Shown: positions 44,489 through 53,700 of the stretch, piece by piece
How the letters are laid out: each line of letters begins with the position of its first letter
Position numbering within the stretch: the stretch's first letter is position 1
From: S010-25 sp964466455
GTDB taxonomy: Bacteria; Pseudomonadota; Gammaproteobacteria; SZUA-229
Reading direction: 5' to 3'
DNA: 64,000 nt
Assembly (NCBI GenBank): GCA_964466455.1
Contig: CAYXNL010000004.1
Coordinates: 1 to 64,000 of the forward strand
Made by a program: the position numbers and the translations under genes
Notes under the pieces: model-generated
The model's database searches: none
Told to the model about the DNA's origin: nothing
The model's input: the letters and a program-made list of their open reading frames with translations, nothing else

Positions 44489-46354
44489 CTAGAGTGATGA
44501 CCAGATTTCATCAAAATCATCTTTTGTTTGCGATGACTGTTGTTTTTTTGCCTGCTTTTTAATCCGCGTTACCTCATCCGTGTTGGTGTAATGAAACTGG
44601 GTGAATGAGCCGGTATTTTCCTCCGCCATCCCTAATGTGATGGCTAGTTTTTTATCAACTGCTGCCACAGTGAGTTTATCATTTGTTTTAAATGCGTGAG
44701 CAGGTAATATAATCGTTGCCTGTTGTTTAAGTGCTTTTATCCCCGGCAGGATTAAACATTCAAATGGATTTTCATTTGGGCGGTTGGCTCTTTGCGCTGA
44801 TGCGGTAATTAGTCTGGTTGAGATAACCTGTATACCAATTTCGAGGCCATTTTTATGAGTAAACTGTATCCACCGTATAATACCGGTTCGCCACTCATAT
44901 TTGTTATCACCGACATATTCGTGAAGCGCAATAATTTCACCAATTTGAGCACGAGATGTGTCATCAGAATTCCAGCGCAGGCAGTATCCCCCGGCGCTGA
45001 TGTTAACAATCTCCCAGTGTGATTCCAGATTGTTTTTATATTTATCCAGTGATTTTTTATGATTTTTCTTCTGTTCCTGCTCGTAGGCATCAGTGAGTAC
45101 TGTGCCACGGGCAACCATATCCCAGGAATTATTTGCTGTATTTTCTACCTCCGTACGTGCCATGTGGCCACTCAGAGTAGACGCGGTTGAATCATCATGA
45201 ATTGTTTCCAGGGTAAAATCGAGATCATTCTTGACCGTTTGTTCAGTACGGATAATACCCGATCTGGTATCGACTCCTTTCGCTTTTTTATTGAGGGCGT
45301 TTAATATTTTAACGATCGTGCTTAAGCCAATGGCTATATCAATGTTTCCCTCACTCTTCGAGCGAGTGAAACGACGTTTTGGATTTGTTCCCCAGTTAGT
45401 TAGCAGTACCTGTAATGACGCGATGGATATTTCGTTACCAATAGTCGGTTTTTCCTGGTTACTGGTGGACAGGTCAATTAGCTTTTGAGTGTGCGCGACA
45501 AGTTGTGTGGTATTAAGGTAGCGTTTAATATCTTCTTTTTGCAGGTCGTCTTTGTTCAGGTAATCCGGTGGTGCGTCTTTTTCACTGTGAATACAGAAAA
45601 TTTTATCAATCTGGCTTGTCTCTACGTCATTTTGATCTGGCTCACATTCAATTACGCCATATTTTTCCCAGTCTGCAAGTTTGTCGAAGACGCGTTCGCA
45701 ATCGCTTTGACTTAAGGCAATGGGACGCGCCAGCGCAAACAGTAAAATTTGTTTGTAACAGCTTCCAATGGTAACCGTTTTTTGCTCCATTTCGTTATCA
45801 CTAACGGCTATATTCAGTAGTCCTCCGGTTTCAGCAAAGAGATATATCTGGTGCAAATCGCGCCATAGACCACCCGGTGGTGGTGCGTATATCTCACTGG
45901 ATCGTAATACAAGTTCAGCTAAGTAATGAATGGCTCGGCAACATGCCGTAGCCTGAATTTTTGCCCGGGCTCTTGCGGTGATTGTTATATTGGTACGGTT
46001 TGTTGTATCAGACAGAATAATTTTATAACCGTAGGCTATTTCCTGTAGTAATGACTGGTTCAGATTGATTATTTTTTTACTTTTTTCGGGCAACGGCAGA
46101 GTGCGGTTGATGAAGTATTTTTTCAGGTTGTTAAAAATTTCTCTTACCGGTTCGCGTAGCATTTCCATATTTTCAAGACGTGCTTTTACCGGAATTGTCT
46201 GCCGGTTAATATCTCGCAGTATCTGATAAATCTGTCTGGTTAGTTCTCCCATATTAGCGTTGGGTAGTCTGGCCAGCAACTTTTTCAGCTTACGTGGCTG
46301 ACTGGGTACTGCGCTGTCTACAGGAGTGTTTTGTTCAGGTATTAGTAATTTCAT
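44489..46354 (-). CDS. PilZ-like domain protein of unknown function, upstream of the FimX-like gene
   Basis: A 621-residue soluble protein. The first 300 residues are helical and Leu-rich. A middle region has low conservation. The C-terminal part (about 450-570) has WEIVNISAGGYCLRW, which fits the PilZ (D/N)xSxxG motif, followed by strands (GEIIALHEYV, EWRTGIIRWIQF). The RxxxR motif that should precede it is not visible, so c-di-GMP binding is doubtful. It is transcribed toward the FimX-like gene, with 47 bases between. A role with FimX in pilus control is inferred from position. Confidence 0.6.
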   Translation of the reverse strand: MKLLIPEQNTPVDSAVPSQPRKLKKLLARLPNANMGELTRQIYQILRDINRQTIPVKARLENMEMLREPVREIFNNLKKYFINRTLPLPEKSKKIINLNQSLLQEIAYGYKIILSDTTNRTNITITARARAKIQATACCRAIHYLAELVLRSSEIYAPPPGGLWRDLHQIYLFAETGGLLNIAVSDNEMEQKTVTIGSCYKQILLFALARPIALSQSDCERVFDKLADWEKYGVIECEPDQNDVETSQIDKIFCIHSEKDAPPDYLNKDDLQKEDIKRYLNTTQLVAHTQKLIDLSTSNQEKPTIGNEISIASLQVLLTNWGTNPKRRFTRSKSEGNIDIAIGLSTIVKILNALNKKAKGVDTRSGIIRTEQTVKNDLDFTLETIHDDSTASTLSGHMARTEVENTANNSWDMVARGTVLTDAYEQEQKKNHKKSLDKYKNNLESHWEIVNISAGGYCLRWNSDDTSRAQIGEIIALHEYVGDNKYEWRTGIIRWIQFTHKNGLEIGIQVISTRLITASAQRANRPNENPFECLILPGIKALKQQATIILPAHAFKTNDKLTVAAVDKKLAITLGMAEENTGSFTQFHYTNTDEVTRIKKQAKKQQSSQTKDDFDEIWSSL

Positions 46355-46477
46355 CGGATTATTTCTATGTGACCTGCCTGTTCCTGGCTATTGTTCTGAT
46401 TGATGGTGAAGATTAATAAAATCAACAAGATGGCTGGTGTTTATTATTATTCCCATTATCGTATTTTTAAGTGTAGT

Positions 46478-47494
46478 CTAGATACCAGAAATTGCTATTT
46501 TGGATGATTTTCCGCTGACTTCCCGTACCAGTCTGGGAACCAGATATCCGGGCAGATGTGCCTGCATCTGCTGAATAAGCTGGATTGCTGTTTTTTCATT
46601 ACAGTTAAAATGTGCAGCCCCCTGTACCGGATCAAGCAGATGAAGATAATAAGGCAGGGTATACGCCGTATGCAGGCGCTTACTTAATGAAATAAGTGCC
46701 TCACTATTATCATTAACACCGTTTAACAGGACACTTTGATTTAACAGGGTAATCCCTGACTGATACAGTTGTTTTAGTACCTGTCTTTCATCGCCAGCTA
46801 TTTCATTGGCATGGTTTGCATGAATAACCATGATGATACGAAAGCGACTGCTTTTCAGTAGATAAAGTAGTTGGCTGGTTATTCGTTCTGGTAAAACCAC
46901 CGGGAGGCGAGTGTGAATGCGTAAGGTTTGCAGAGAGGCTACAGTTTCCAGACGTTTGAGTAAATGAGCAAGCCGGTTGTCATCCAGCATTAGCGGGTCG
47001 CCGCCACTGAGAATAATTTCTTCGATTTCACCGTGCTGGCGCAGGTAGTCAAGCAGAGACTGGAGTCTGGATGTTTTGCAGGATGCCTCTGTATAAGGGT
47101 AGTGGCGACGGAAACAGTAACGGCAATGTATTGCACAGGCTCCAGTTGTTACCAGCAGGGCGCGACCATGGTATTTGTGCAGCAGTCCATCAATGGTGAT
47201 AGCATCAAGATCACCAACCGGATCGGTCAGCCCGTCTGTTTTTTCTTCTTCAAGAAGAGGCAGAATTTGCCTCAACAGGGGGTCGTCGGGGTCGCCAGGC
47301 TGAATTTTTCTTAAATAGGACGGCGTTACCAGACATTTGAAATCAGGTTGCTGCAAAATTTTATGGTGCAACTGCTCACTTAAACCCAGTATTTGAATGA
47401 GTTGGGCGGGTGAGGTAATGGCCCGGCTGAGGGTTTGTTTCCAGGTGGATACGGTCTCGGATTCGGTGAATATGTTTAGTGCGGGCTTCATCAT
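46478..47494 (-). CDS. epmB: EF-P (R)-beta-lysine formation enzyme, lysine 2,3-aminomutase family
   Basis: A 338-residue radical SAM enzyme. The cluster-binding motif C120-x3-C124-x2-C127 is in CAIHCRYCFRRHYPY, and the PLP- and substrate-binding segments include EIILSGGDPLMLDD. EpmB turns (S)-alpha-lysine into (R)-beta-lysine for EF-P. Its length is that of E. coli EpmB, shorter than catabolic aminomutases. It is divergent from efp and close to epmA, which supports this role over lysine degradation. Confidence 0.95.
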   Translation of the reverse strand: MMKPALNIFTESETVSTWKQTLSRAITSPAQLIQILGLSEQLHHKILQQPDFKCLVTPSYLRKIQPGDPDDPLLRQILPLLEEEKTDGLTDPVGDLDAITIDGLLHKYHGRALLVTTGACAIHCRYCFRRHYPYTEASCKTSRLQSLLDYLRQHGEIEEIILSGGDPLMLDDNRLAHLLKRLETVASLQTLRIHTRLPVVLPERITSQLLYLLKSSRFRIIMVIHANHANEIAGDERQVLKQLYQSGITLLNQSVLLNGVNDNSEALISLSKRLHTAYTLPYYLHLLDPVQGAAHFNCNEKTAIQLIQQMQAHLPGYLVPRLVREVSGKSSKIAISGI

Positions 47495-47670
47495 TCCATT
47501 TATGGTTTATTTTTTATCGTTATAAAATTCCAGAGTGAAGTCAATCCGAAATCGCGGTAATATTACGCCAATTTACTTCAGGGCACCTCTATTAATTGAT
47601 TGCGGTGCCCTTCACTCAGCATCAACTGCTGTATTATTTTTTATACCCGTTGGGGAAAGGCATAGCAAAC

Positions 47671-48234
47671 ATGGCATCTTATAGTCCAAATCAGTTTAAA
47701 AATGGTTTAAAAATACTTATCGACAATGACCCCTGCTCAATTACCGAAAATATTGTAGTTAAACCGGGTAAAGGGCAGGCATTTAACCGGATTAAGGCCA
47801 AAAATCTGAAAACGGGCAGAGTGATAGAAAAAACCTATAAAAGTACCGAGTCTGTAGGGGCTGCGGATGTCGATGAAATGGATGTTGAATATTTATACAG
47901 TGACGGTGAATACTGGCACTTCATGGATCCGGTATCGTATGAGCAGTATGCGGCCGATAAGGTTGCCGTGGGTGATGGTGTTAAATGGCTTAAAGGGCAG
48001 GAAAGTTGTGTGATGACATTATGGAATGGTTCCCCGTTGGTGATTGCCACGCCTAACTTTGTTGAATTAACGGTGTCGCAAACTGATCCTGGCCTGAAAG
48101 GTGATACCGCACAGGGCGGTACTAAACCTGCCACGCTGGAAACCGGTGCAGAAGTTAAGGTGCCCCTGTTTATTGAGGAAGGTGATGTGCTTAAGATAGA
48201 TACCCGTACGGGCGACTATGTTTCACGTGCATAA
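47671..48234 (+). CDS. efp: Elongation factor P
   Basis: A 187-residue EF-P from ATG 47671 (MASYSPNQFKNGLKILID). The frame is open for 25 more codons, but GGGGAAAGG and family alignment favour this Met. The modified lysine is K34 in KPGKGQA, the E. coli beta-lysylation site, matching the presence of epmA and epmB. EF-P rescues ribosomes stalled at polyproline. Several neighbours carry polyproline tracts (for example 55120-55140 and 59492-59510), so this factor should matter for them. Confidence 0.97.
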   Translation: MASYSPNQFKNGLKILIDNDPCSITENIVVKPGKGQAFNRIKAKNLKTGRVIEKTYKSTESVGAADVDEMDVEYLYSDGEYWHFMDPVSYEQYAADKVAVGDGVKWLKGQESCVMTLWNGSPLVIATPNFVELTVSQTDPGLKGDTAQGGTKPATLETGAEVKVPLFIEEGDVLKIDTRTGDYVSRA

Positions 48235-48274
48235 TGGATTACAGCAGGTCTGGCAGTATTGTTGCAGGTAGTAG

Positions 48275-49255
48275 ATGAACTCGCGCTGGCAGCCGACAGC
48301 AAGTTTGGCCGTACTGAAAAAACGAGCGCATCTGTTGCAGGAAATACGTGCTTTTTTTTCTGCTCGCGAGGTGATGGAAGTTGAAACACCTGTCTTATCT
48401 ACTTATGCAACCACCGATCCTCATCTGGATAGTTTACAAACGACAGTGGGTGATACCACCTGTTATCTGAATACCTCACCGGAATACTGTATGAAACGCC
48501 TGCTGGCCAGTCAGGCAATTGCGATCTACCAGATTATCAGAGTCTTTCGTGATGATGAATATGGCCGTTATCATAATCCTGAATTCACCATGTTGGAATG
48601 GTATCGTCCTGGCTATTCACTGACGCAACTTATGGATGAAGTAGAGGCGCTGATTAAAACCACCTCTGCCGGTCGGTTTTCGTCGCCGTGTTTTTCTCGC
48701 CTTAGTTACCAGCAAGCCTTTGAACAGTATGCCGGATTTAATCCACACAGGTGTAGCATGGCACAGTGCCGACAGGTAGTGCTGGATCACAATATTGAGA
48801 TTCCTGAGGGGATGTCCGCAGCACAGACTAGTCTGGATGACTGGCTGGACTGGATCCTGACGCAGTTGGTACTGCCTGCATTACCCGCGCAGCAGTTTGT
48901 TTTTTTATATGATTATCCTGCATCACAGGCATCGCTGGCAAAAATAGAAAAGACCGACATGGGGTACCCGTTAGCACGCCGGTTTGAATTACTCTATGGC
49001 GAACTGGAACTGGCGAATGCGTTTTATGAATTAACCGATGCCAATGAACAGGAGCAGCGCTTTAGACAGGAATGCCAACAGCGACAGATAGCAGGAAAAC
49101 CAGCTCCGGAGATGGACCAAAACCTGCTGGCGGCATTAGCACATGGCCTGGCAGAATGTTCAGGAGTGGCAATAGGTCTGGATCGCTTACTGATGGTGTT
49201 ATGCAACAGTCGGTCAATAGATGAAGTGCTGGCATTTCCGTGGCAACGGATCTGA
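48275..49255 (+). CDS. epmA: EF-P--(R)-beta-lysine ligase
   Basis: A 326-residue class II LysRS-like enzyme without the N-terminal anticodon-binding domain. Motif 2 is at FRDDEYGRYHNPEFTMLEWY and motif 3 near GLDRLLMVL. It attaches beta-lysine to K34 of EF-P. It is 40 bases downstream of efp on the same strand, so the two are one operon. Confidence 0.96.
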   Translation: MNSRWQPTASLAVLKKRAHLLQEIRAFFSAREVMEVETPVLSTYATTDPHLDSLQTTVGDTTCYLNTSPEYCMKRLLASQAIAIYQIIRVFRDDEYGRYHNPEFTMLEWYRPGYSLTQLMDEVEALIKTTSAGRFSSPCFSRLSYQQAFEQYAGFNPHRCSMAQCRQVVLDHNIEIPEGMSAAQTSLDDWLDWILTQLVLPALPAQQFVFLYDYPASQASLAKIEKTDMGYPLARRFELLYGELELANAFYELTDANEQEQRFRQECQQRQIAGKPAPEMDQNLLAALAHGLAECSGVAIGLDRLLMVLCNSRSIDEVLAFPWQRI

Positions 49256-49535
49256 AAGTAGTCGAGAGATTGCTCCTGAGAAAAGTATTCCGCGATGTTG
49301 CGGACAGGTAAAAAAAGCCAGTTTTATGCTGCGATTGTTGTCCCTGATCATTAAAATTGTGTTTTACAGTAGAATTTATTGAATAGATAGGGTAACTTCG
49401 CAGTAATTGTTTTTTGTAATGAATCTGGAAATGCCTTGCAATGATATAACCCACAGGGCATTTTTTCGAGTCAGTGCCTGCAATATATATTTGGCAATTA
49501 AATTTATGTAAATGAACATGAAGGTAGCTTTCAGC
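49256..49535 (+). other. Intergenic region with weak terminator-like hairpin
   Basis: The gap of about 280 bases is AT-rich. AATGCC (49430-49435) and GGCATT (49457-49462) could pair around a 21-base loop and are followed by TTTT; this is a weak terminator at best. TAGAAT near 49368 could be a -10, but no good -35 is visible. No gene is seen in it. Confidence 0.3.
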
Positions 49536-50642
49536 ATGTCGATTAGAAAAATAACAAAATATTCTCTTCTCCTTTTCTCTTTTATCTCGATTGTTGCACA
49601 GGCTGACAGTGTTATCACGGTGGGTGTCGCGCCCCATGGTGGTTATGTCATTCTCGGTGGTAGTGTGATTCCGTTAAAAGAGGTCACTCTTTCGGCACAA
49701 ATGCCTGGTCGAGTGGTATCAATTGCCGGGGATGAAGGGGACAGGTTTAAAGCGGGTACGGTTTTGCTCAAGCTGAATAACGAAGATTTACTGGCAAAGA
49801 AAACGGCCGTTGAAGCGCAACTGGCCTCGGCGAAAGATGCGGTACAGAATGCACGGGTGCAATATAACCGGGAATTATGGAGCCCGCGTGTTTATAACCC
49901 TCGTCCAATGTCGGGGATGGCGATGCCTTCCATGTTTGACAGTTTTTTTAACAGGAATAGTTTTTTTGGTGGTAATGGCAATAAAAGCATCGAGCGACAT
50001 GCAGATCTTGTTGGCCAGGGTTCACAGGTTGTGGCAGCCCGTTCACGGGTACGTGAGGTCGAATCAAAGTTGCGCGAAGTTGATGCCAAGCTACGTGATA
50101 CCGTTGCCATCGCACCATTTGACGGTATTATTATGAAAAAACAGGTTGAAATTGGTGACACCGTTCAGCCGGGGCAGCCATTACTGATTTTTTCCTATAT
50201 AAAATTTCTGCGTATTCGTGCGGATGTTCCCGCACGTTTAATGCCGGGGCTTAGAAAAGGCATGATAGTTCCCGCTATGCTGGATGTGGGTAATACACAG
50301 GTTAATGTTCGTGTTGCGCAGATTTCACCGGTAGCAGATAAAACACGCCATACAGTGACCGTCAAGTTTGATTTACCCGAGGGTGTTCCCGGTGGTGTGG
50401 GTACTTATGCAGAAGTAATGATCCCTGATGTTAATTCACCTATGCGTGCTCTGCCGGTTGTCCCTAATGCTGCAATACAGAGGAACGGCAGCCTGCCTTC
50501 CGTCATGGTACTCAATCATAATAATAAACCGGAAATGCGCTTGATTCGTATTGGTGAAAAAGTGGGTGAGGATAGCGTTACCGTGCTTTCAGGTTTGAAA
50601 CCCGGTGAGCGGATCCTTGTTCATGGCCATAATGGACAATAG
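49536..50642 (+). CDS. RND efflux periplasmic adaptor (membrane fusion protein)
   Basis: About 368 residues from ATG 49536, chosen because AAGG lies 11 bases upstream and the product then begins with a clean signal peptide (ITKYSLLLFSFISIVAQA). ATG 49512 and 49518 are alternatives. A biotinyl-lipoyl half (LSAQMPGRVVSIAGDEGDRF) and its partner (APFDGIIMKKQVEIGDTV) flank the helical hairpin, followed by the beta-barrel and membrane-proximal domains. The hairpin contains a Pro/Met/Phe/Asn-rich insertion (about 108-150) in place of regular heptads. It bridges the RND permease to an outer-membrane channel, but no channel gene is in the window. Confidence 0.88.
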   Translation: MSIRKITKYSLLLFSFISIVAQADSVITVGVAPHGGYVILGGSVIPLKEVTLSAQMPGRVVSIAGDEGDRFKAGTVLLKLNNEDLLAKKTAVEAQLASAKDAVQNARVQYNRELWSPRVYNPRPMSGMAMPSMFDSFFNRNSFFGGNGNKSIERHADLVGQGSQVVAARSRVREVESKLREVDAKLRDTVAIAPFDGIIMKKQVEIGDTVQPGQPLLIFSYIKFLRIRADVPARLMPGLRKGMIVPAMLDVGNTQVNVRVAQISPVADKTRHTVTVKFDLPEGVPGGVGTYAEVMIPDVNSPMRALPVVPNAAIQRNGSLPSVMVLNHNNKPEMRLIRIGEKVGEDSVTVLSGLKPGERILVHGHNGQ

Positions 50643-50717
50643 TTATCTGGTCTCAACTTCAGATAGTTGCAGGTGTTCGTGGCGGCAGGACGAACAGAGT
50701 TTAATGGTAAAAAATAA

Positions 50718-50756
50718 TGACTAGTTTCTTATGACCGATTCTTATGACCGATTCTT
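50718..50756 (+). repeat. 13-bp tandem repeat over the RND start
   Basis: TTATGACCGATTC occurs twice in tandem (50729-50741, 50742-50754), and a third, partial copy (TTATGAC) contains the start codon of the RND gene. Each full copy holds an out-of-frame ATG that opens a frame of seven to nine codons. No Shine-Dalgarno sequence is visible before any of them. Confidence 0.8.
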
Positions 50757-53700
50757 ATGACAGATAATAAAGAAAAAAAATCACTGGATGTTGTAGAAGA
50801 AAAGCTTAAATCCGTGCCAGGAGAGCCTGAAGCTGTGGAAAAAGAAGTGCATTTAGGTGTCGCGGGTAATGTTGCACGAATTTTTATCAGCTCACCATTA
50901 ACACCCATGCTTATCATTCTGTTTATTCTGATGGGCCTTGCGGGTATTGTTTTTACCCCGCGGCAGGAAGACCCACAGATAACCGTTCCAATGGTTGATA
51001 TTTTTGTCAGATATCCAGGTGCCTCTGCGCAGCAGGTCACTGCACTGGTGGCGAAACCACTGGAACGCATCATGAGTGAGATGAGTGGTGTGAAACACAT
51101 CTATGCTGCAGCGCAACGGGATTCGGCTATTGTTACTGTGCAGTTTAAGGTGGGGCAGAAGATGGGTCCCTCACTGACCAAGCTATACAGCAAACTCAAC
51201 TCCAATAAAGACAAGATGCCGCCGGGGGTTACCAGCTATATTGTTAAGCCAAAAGATATTAATGATGTTCCTGGACTGACCTTAACGCTCTGGTCTAACC
51301 AGGTGAACGATGCCTCATTGCGTCTGGTCGCACTGGATGTATTGCAGAAACTAAGTGAAGTACCCAATTCTAACCAGGGGTTTGTTGTCAGCGGGCGTAC
51401 CGAACAGTTGCGGGTAGAAGTTTTACCAGAGAAGCTGGCAGGCTATGGTATCACCTTGCAGCAGATAGCAAATACCATACGCCAGGCAAATAGTGAAGAA
51501 AGCGTGGGCAATATCGAAGCCTGGGATAAAAGCTTTAAGGTATATACCGGTTCTTTTCTGAGAACAGCGCAGGATGTTGAAAATGTTGTTGTAGGCATCA
51601 AGGATGGTCTCCCTGTATACATACGTGATGTTGCTAATGTTATTAACGGGCCGTCTGAAGTAACCAAACTGGTCACGCAATACACCGGGCCCGCCAGCAA
51701 GGAAAAAGAGGTTGCTAATGGGGCTCAGGCAGTAACGATTGCTATTGCCAAGAAAAAAGGTAGTAATGGTGTTTCTGTCTATAAAGCATTACTGGCAAAA
51801 GTTAACGCTATAAAAGGTGTCATTATTCCCGATAATGTTCATGTCTTTGTTTCTCGGGACTACGGGGTGACAGCAAATAACAAGGTAAATGAGCTGATCT
51901 TCAAGTTATTTGTCGCCACCGGTATTGTGACCCTGTTGATCTGGTATGCGCTGGGTTGGCGCCCTGCCGTGGTGGTGCTGATTGTTATCCCGATTGTTAT
52001 TCTGTTTACCGTATTCAGCGCGATGATATTGGGGCAGAGTATAAACAGAGTGAGTCTGTTCGCCCTGATTTTTTCCATTGGCATTCTGGTTGATGACGCG
52101 ATTGTGGTGATTGAAAATATCTATCGCCACTGGTTGATAAAAGGGGATATGAGTGAAAAAGTATCTATTGATGCAGTGCGGGAGGTAGGTAATCCAACTA
52201 TTCTGGCTACCTTCACGGTAATTGCAGCGCTGCTGCCAATGGGAGCGGTGCGCGGCATGATGGGGCCCTATATGCTGCCTATTCCCATATTAGGCACGGT
52301 CGCCATGCTGGTTTCACTATTTGCTGCTTTTGCGTTTACCCCGTGGCTGGCTAACAGGCTCAAACCCTCAATGGAGCAGTTGCGTAAATCGGAGGAAAAG
52401 GAACATCGAGCTAATGATCGACTGGCCAGATTTTTCAGGAGAATGATCTGTCCGCTGGTGGATAATAAAAAACTGGGTTATGGCTTTTTAATATCACTGT
52501 TTGTACTGTTCTTCGCCAGTTGTGCAATGTTTTATACAAAGGCTGTATCGGTAAAAATGCTGCCACTGGATAATAAGGCTGAATTTGATATTGTCATTAA
52601 TTTTCCTGAAGGCACATCCTTAATTGATACCGCTAATTTAGCAGCTACCCTGGCAGGTGAAGCGAGGAAATTTAAAAATGTTGTTGCATTGCAGTCCTAT
52701 GTAGGGACAGCTTCACCGTATGATTTCAACGGTCTGGTTCGTCATTATTATCTGCGTGATAAACCCTGGCAGGCAGATATTCAGGTTGAACTGACCGATA
52801 AGGATAAACGAGACGTTACCAGCCATCAAATTGTTGAGAAAATGCGTAAGGTTATGGCTCCTGTTGCGAAGGCCGCAGGTGCCCGCATACAAATGGTAGA
52901 GATGCCGCCGGGGCCGCCGGTGTTGCAATCTGTGGTGGCGATAATTTATGGACCGAATGCTAAAACACGCAGGAAATTTGCCCATGATATGACGCTTATG
53001 TTCGAAAAAGCGCCGAGTATTACTGATGTTGATAATTTAATGCAGGATCCGTATGAAATTTGGCGCTTTGAAGTGGATCGCGACAAGGCGTTGCGTGAAG
53101 GTATCAGTGTTGATGCCATTAATCAGACATTGGCTATGGCCGTCGGTGGCTACAGACTTGGTGATATTAAACGTGGCTCGGTGGTTGACCCTACCTATAT
53201 CGTGCTACAGGTACCTCAGTCGGTACGCTCCGAGTTCTCCAGACTGGGGACAATTCCGGTACAGGCCGCCAATGGAGCGCTGGTGCCATTGTCAGAACTG
53301 GGTACTTTTGTGAAGGGCATTGAACAGGATGTTATCTACCAGAAAGATTTGCGTAACGTTGAATTCGTGACCGGTGCCAGTGCAGGCAAGCTGGCTGCAC
53401 CAATATATGGCATGTTCCAGGTCGATGATATGCTCAAGAACTATATTGCGCCCGATGGCGTGAAGGTAGCCCATGGGTTTATTCACGGTGGTTATTTTGG
53501 GCCACCGGCTAACAGTAGAAAGTCAGCGTTTGAATGGGGTGGTGAGTGGACGGTGACGTATGAAACCTTCAGGGACATGGGGGGCGCATTTCTAATTGCC
53601 ATGGTGCTGATTTATATGCTGGTTGTGGTTGAGTTTAAAAATTACATTTTTGCCTCAATTATTATGGCACCGATCCCGCTGACACTTATTGGTATTATTC

